In this document: one piece after another, positions 61,658 through 64,000 of the stretch | Position numbering within the stretch: the stretch's first letter is position 1 | Layout of the letters: every line of letters starts with the position of its first letter | NCBI GenBank assembly: GCA_016194305.1 | Contig: JACQBW010000016.1 | Coordinates: 38,524-102,523 of the forward strand | Source: Nitrospirota bacterium | GTDB taxonomy: Bacteria > Nitrospirota > Nitrospiria > JACQBW01 | Direction of reading: 5' to 3' | Length of the DNA: 64,000 bases | Notes under the pieces: model-generated | Database searches by the model: none | Seen by the model: only the letters and a program-made list of their open reading frames with translations | Told to the model about the DNA's origin: nothing | Program-made: the position numbers and the translations under genes

Positions 61658-62221
61658 ATGGAAAAAAACGCAATGAATAAATTAATGAATAAATTAATGA
61701 ATAACAAGGGGTTTACAATGATCGAAATGATGATTGTTGTCGCCATTATTGGTGTTTTAGCGGCGTTGTCAGCTCCATCGTACAATCGATTTATCGCGCA
61801 TCAACGGTTAAACGGAGCGACACGGGAAATCTATTCTGTTATGAAGGGAATCCGGGTATCCGCGATCAAAGAAGGGACCCAATATGCCATCTTCCCCAAT
61901 ACGTCGACCCAGTTGGAGGTCATTGTTCCACCGACAAACTATATTGCCTTTTCAGATGCGGTGAATGCGGGTATCAATCCTCCCTTTACGGTCCAAAGTA
62001 CCTATGATTTAAGTACGTTAGGTTATACCGGTGTTTCGGTCACTGCGACATCGATTGTTCCAATATTTCAACGTACAGGTTTTGTATCTACGGTGGATAC
62101 TTCGGGAAGTACTCCGCTATTTTCGCATACGACGACACCCGGGAATTTTGTTTTTACAAGCAGCTACGGTGAGACCAAACAAATATCCATTAACATGGCA
62201 GGACACGCTTTAATTCAATAA
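61658..62221 (+). CDS. FimT/GspH-type minor pilin
   Basis: The 187 residues have a leader of up to 18 residues (MEKNAMNKLMNKLMNNKG) cut before FTMIEMMIVVAIIGVLAALS, with Glu at +5, and a beta-rich FimT/GspH-like domain (MKGIRVSAIKEGTQYAIFPN). FimT-like minor pilins prime type IV pilus assembly or bind DNA. Start codons at 61658, 61673, 61685 and 61697 are all in frame, the last three created by a 12-bp tandem repeat. It is the first gene after the sigma54 promoter. Confidence 0.85.
   Translation: MEKNAMNKLMNKLMNNKGFTMIEMMIVVAIIGVLAALSAPSYNRFIAHQRLNGATREIYSVMKGIRVSAIKEGTQYAIFPNTSTQLEVIVPPTNYIAFSDAVNAGINPPFTVQSTYDLSTLGYTGVSVTATSIVPIFQRTGFVSTVDTSGSTPLFSHTTTPGNFVFTSSYGETKQISINMAGHALIQ
61673..61704 (+). 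repeat. 12-bp tandem repeat in the pilin leader
   Basis: The unit ATGAATAAATTA occurs twice and then starts a third copy (ATGAATAA). It encodes MNKL-MNKL-MNN and repeats an in-frame ATG every 12 bp. Copy-number change would keep the frame but alter leader length. Confidence 0.85.
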
Positions 62222-62234
62222 TTGGGAAACTAAA

Positions 62235-62663
62235 ATGTCCATTCGTCTGAATCAATCTGGTCAAAACGGTTTTACGTTGGTCGAGGTCCTCATTGCGCTG
62301 GCTGTCATGGCCATGGGCCTGTTGATGGCGGCAAATCTTCAAACGACTGCGATCGCGGGAAACAAGAATTCCTCTTCGATGAGTGTCGGTACGCTTCTTG
62401 GTCAGCAGGCGCTTGAACAGCTCCAGACTTATAGCTCTGCCGCAGACCCTTCGTTGACGGCAGGAACTCATACCGCAGGCACGGAGGTGGTGAATCACCC
62501 CTCCTTAATTCCGGATACCACCTTCAACGGGATTGTTTATACCCGACAATATTCGGTCGCGACGGATAGTCCGACATTAGGCATTCGAACCATAACTTTA
62601 AATGTTCAATGGAGTGATAAGACCAGCCATCAGGTGACACTGGTAGGAAGGATGGTTCCTTAA
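62235..62663 (+). CDS. pilV: Type IV pilus minor pilin PilV
   Basis: The 142 residues have a leader MSIRLNQSGQNG cut before FTLVEVLIALAVMAMGLLMA with Glu at +5, then the PilV pattern (TTAIAGNKNSSSMSVGTLLG, QQALEQLQTYSS). Minor pilins PilV, PilW and PilX form the pilus-priming complex at the tip. It lies 13 bp after the FimT-type gene and 2 bp before pilW. Confidence 0.88.
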   Translation: MSIRLNQSGQNGFTLVEVLIALAVMAMGLLMAANLQTTAIAGNKNSSSMSVGTLLGQQALEQLQTYSSAADPSLTAGTHTAGTEVVNHPSLIPDTTFNGIVYTRQYSVATDSPTLGIRTITLNVQWSDKTSHQVTLVGRMVP

Positions 62664-62665
62664 TT

Positions 62666-63511
62666 ATGGAATCGAATAAACCCGTATTAAGAAATAATTC
62701 AGGTTTTACGTTGACAGAAATCATGGTCACCGTGGCGATCTTTGCCATTGTCCTGACAGCGGTATTCGCAACTTTTACCAGCCAGTTTAATTCGTATCAG
62801 ACGCAGGAAGATGTGGCCACGGTGCAGGAAGACATCCGGAGCGCGGCTGAAACACTGACTCGCGATATACGCAATGCCGGTTACGGTGTTGGGTTAGGGG
62901 AGGGAATTAATGTCATCGCTGCGGCAACCCCCAGTTCAATTTCTTTAAACCTGGCTTCAAGTACCTCGTCCACTTTTGTGACTTCCGCAAACTTTTCAAA
63001 TCCTTCTGCGAATGTCTTTATATTCTCTGTGGCTTCCACTTCGGGATTCCAGATGAGTCAACCTTATAACGTGGTCGACATCCGGACAAAGTCGGTCATT
63101 ATGGGAAAAAATGCCGGTGATAAAATTACCGCTATCGGACCTGGAAACAGCCTGACCTTTTCCGGCAACCTTTCAACCGGTGTTTTAAACGTGGGAAATG
63201 TGGTGGTTTCTCCCGGGGTTTCGTCTTCGGGCTATACACCGGTCGTCTATTCTGTTTCGGCGGGTACCACGACGCTAACCCGGACCGATTTTGTAAGTGG
63301 AGCGATGGAATTAAGCAGGAATGTCAAGAGTCTGGTCCTTAATTACACTTTGACGGATGGGACCAGTACCTCTGCTCCCACCGCGGGTCAGTTAGGCCTG
63401 ATCGCATCTGTCAATTTTACGATTAATGGCGAAACGAGTAACCAGATTTCAAAACTTAGCGGCGTAAAACGGGCTCGCACGGTCAATGTGATTGTAGCTT
63501 TACGAAATTAA
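62666..63511 (+). CDS. pilW: Type IV pilus minor pilin PilW
   Basis: The 281 residues have a leader MESNKPVLRNNSG cut before FTLTEIMVTVAIFAIVLTAV, with Glu at +5. The larger C-terminal domain shows VQEDIRSAAETLTRDIRNAG, the usual PilW segment, followed by a Ser/Thr/Val-rich beta region. It continues the operon, and a PilX-type gene follows 28 bp later. Confidence 0.9.
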   Translation: MESNKPVLRNNSGFTLTEIMVTVAIFAIVLTAVFATFTSQFNSYQTQEDVATVQEDIRSAAETLTRDIRNAGYGVGLGEGINVIAAATPSSISLNLASSTSSTFVTSANFSNPSANVFIFSVASTSGFQMSQPYNVVDIRTKSVIMGKNAGDKITAIGPGNSLTFSGNLSTGVLNVGNVVVSPGVSSSGYTPVVYSVSAGTTTLTRTDFVSGAMELSRNVKSLVLNYTLTDGTSTSAPTAGQLGLIASVNFTINGETSNQISKLSGVKRARTVNVIVALRN

Positions 63512-63539
63512 GAATTTTTTCGGATTGAAGGAGTCTGAA

Positions 63540-64000
63540 ATGAAAAGAGGAATGAATCAGATCGAATTGAATGAAAAAGGTTCAATTATGATGATTACCC
63601 TCATCTTATTGCTTCTGGCTACGATTATCGGATTTGTCGCTATAAAAACGGCAACAACCGGCATGTCGATGGCGGGTAGCTACAAGACCGGAATGCAGGC
63701 ATTTTATACAGCGGATGCGGTGACCAAGAATGCGATCGCCAATGTGACCACATTCGATATGATTCAATTTCCAACGACCCTTTCAAGTATTACCATCACC
63801 GATCCCGGACTTCCGGGAACGACGTCATTAAGTACACTTTTCCCGGCGGCTCAGCTCAGATCGACCGTGAGTTATCTTTCAACCGGAGCGCCTCCCGCTG
63901 GAACCAGCAGCCGGTACTTTCAAACGAACTATTTTTTAATTCAGACCTCGGTAAGGGGAACCAATAACGCTCAGGAAACGCAGGAGACGCTATACGCCTC
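63540..64000 (+). CDS. PilX-type minor pilin, N-terminal part (runs off right edge)
   Basis: ATG 63540 has AAGGAG about 7 nt upstream, and the frame stays open to the end of the window (153 codons seen). The leader MKRGMNQIELNEKG is cut before SIMMITLILLLLATIIGFVA; lack of Phe at +1 is typical of PilX/GspK-like proteins. The segment MSMAGSYKTGMQAFYTADAV matches the PilX region where residues facing the pilus core are conserved. The C-terminal domain lies beyond the window. Confidence 0.8.
   Translation, partial: MKRGMNQIELNEKGSIMMITLILLLLATIIGFVAIKTATTGMSMAGSYKTGMQAFYTADAVTKNAIANVTTFDMIQFPTTLSSITITDPGLPGTTSLSTLFPAAQLRSTVSYLSTGAPPAGTSSRYFQTNYFLIQTSVRGTNNAQETQETLYA

Noticed and set aside
1..64000. 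CRISPR arrays, tRNA or rRNA genes
   Set aside because: No regularly spaced direct repeats, and no cloverleaf or rRNA-like sequence in any intergenic stretch that I could recognise by eye.

Overview
The window looks like chromosome of a Gram-negative, LPS-bearing bacterium of roughly even base composition. It carries lpxC, lptE, a type II secretion operon, type IV pilus minor pilins, PBP1b and several lipoproteins. The linkages zapB-zapA-(gap)-rny-ymdB-xseA and leuS-lptE-holA, with rpsT and murJ close by, plus class II ribonucleotide reductase and PutA, suggest Nitrospirota or a neighbouring deep Gram-negative phylum. That assignment rests on gene content and synteny only. I found no rRNA, tRNA, CRISPR array, prophage or complete insertion sequence.

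Layout. 1-1469 (minus): start of an M16 peptidase, translationally coupled to rlmN. 1526-11897 (plus): lytic transglycosylase lipoprotein, a pseudo-receiver coupled to a GAF/degenerate-GGDEF protein, zapB-like and zapA, a 736-bp gene-free AT-rich gap, then rny, ymdB and xseA. 11930-23609: a complete-looking type II secretion operon in the order gspC-D-E-F-G-H-I-J-N-L-M-K behind a sigma70-type promoter. 23658-26309: class II nrdJ behind a tandem NrdR-box pair. 26522-30325: HbpS/GlcG-like heme protein, mtgA, nfeD, slipin, DUF1499 and DUF971 genes. 30340-34812: divergent radical SAM protein and a large lipoprotein in which one repeat propeller seems to be inserted inside another. 34908-39565: leuS, lptE, holA, DUF1003. 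39704-46935: cupredoxin, alcohol dehydrogenase, rpsT, dihydroorotate-dehydrogenase-like enzyme, murJ and an FG-GAP lipoprotein. 47178-47998: HARE-HTH protein and a tiny Lys/Ala-rich gene. 48077-56497: lpxC, methyltransferase, ferredoxin, Rieske protein, HNH nuclease, ygfZ, HD-GYP response regulator, PBP1b and a TPR lipoprotein. 56806-64000: putA, an NtrC-type activator and, behind a textbook sigma54 promoter, fimT/pilV/pilW/pilX-type minor pilin genes running off the right edge.

Cell-envelope functions dominate: peptidoglycan synthesis and turnover (slt-like gene, mtgA, PBP1b, murJ), outer-membrane biogenesis (lpxC, lptE), protein export (gsp) and pili. The most notable non-textbook items are a three-copy palindromic repeat that appears to supply start codons to gspH and lptE, a 23-codon lysine-rich gene with its own ribosome-binding site and terminator, a HARE-HTH gene with a palindrome on its promoter, the apparent nested propeller lipoprotein, two promoters that imply leaderless mRNAs, and a receiver protein whose phospho-acceptor Asp position holds Glu.
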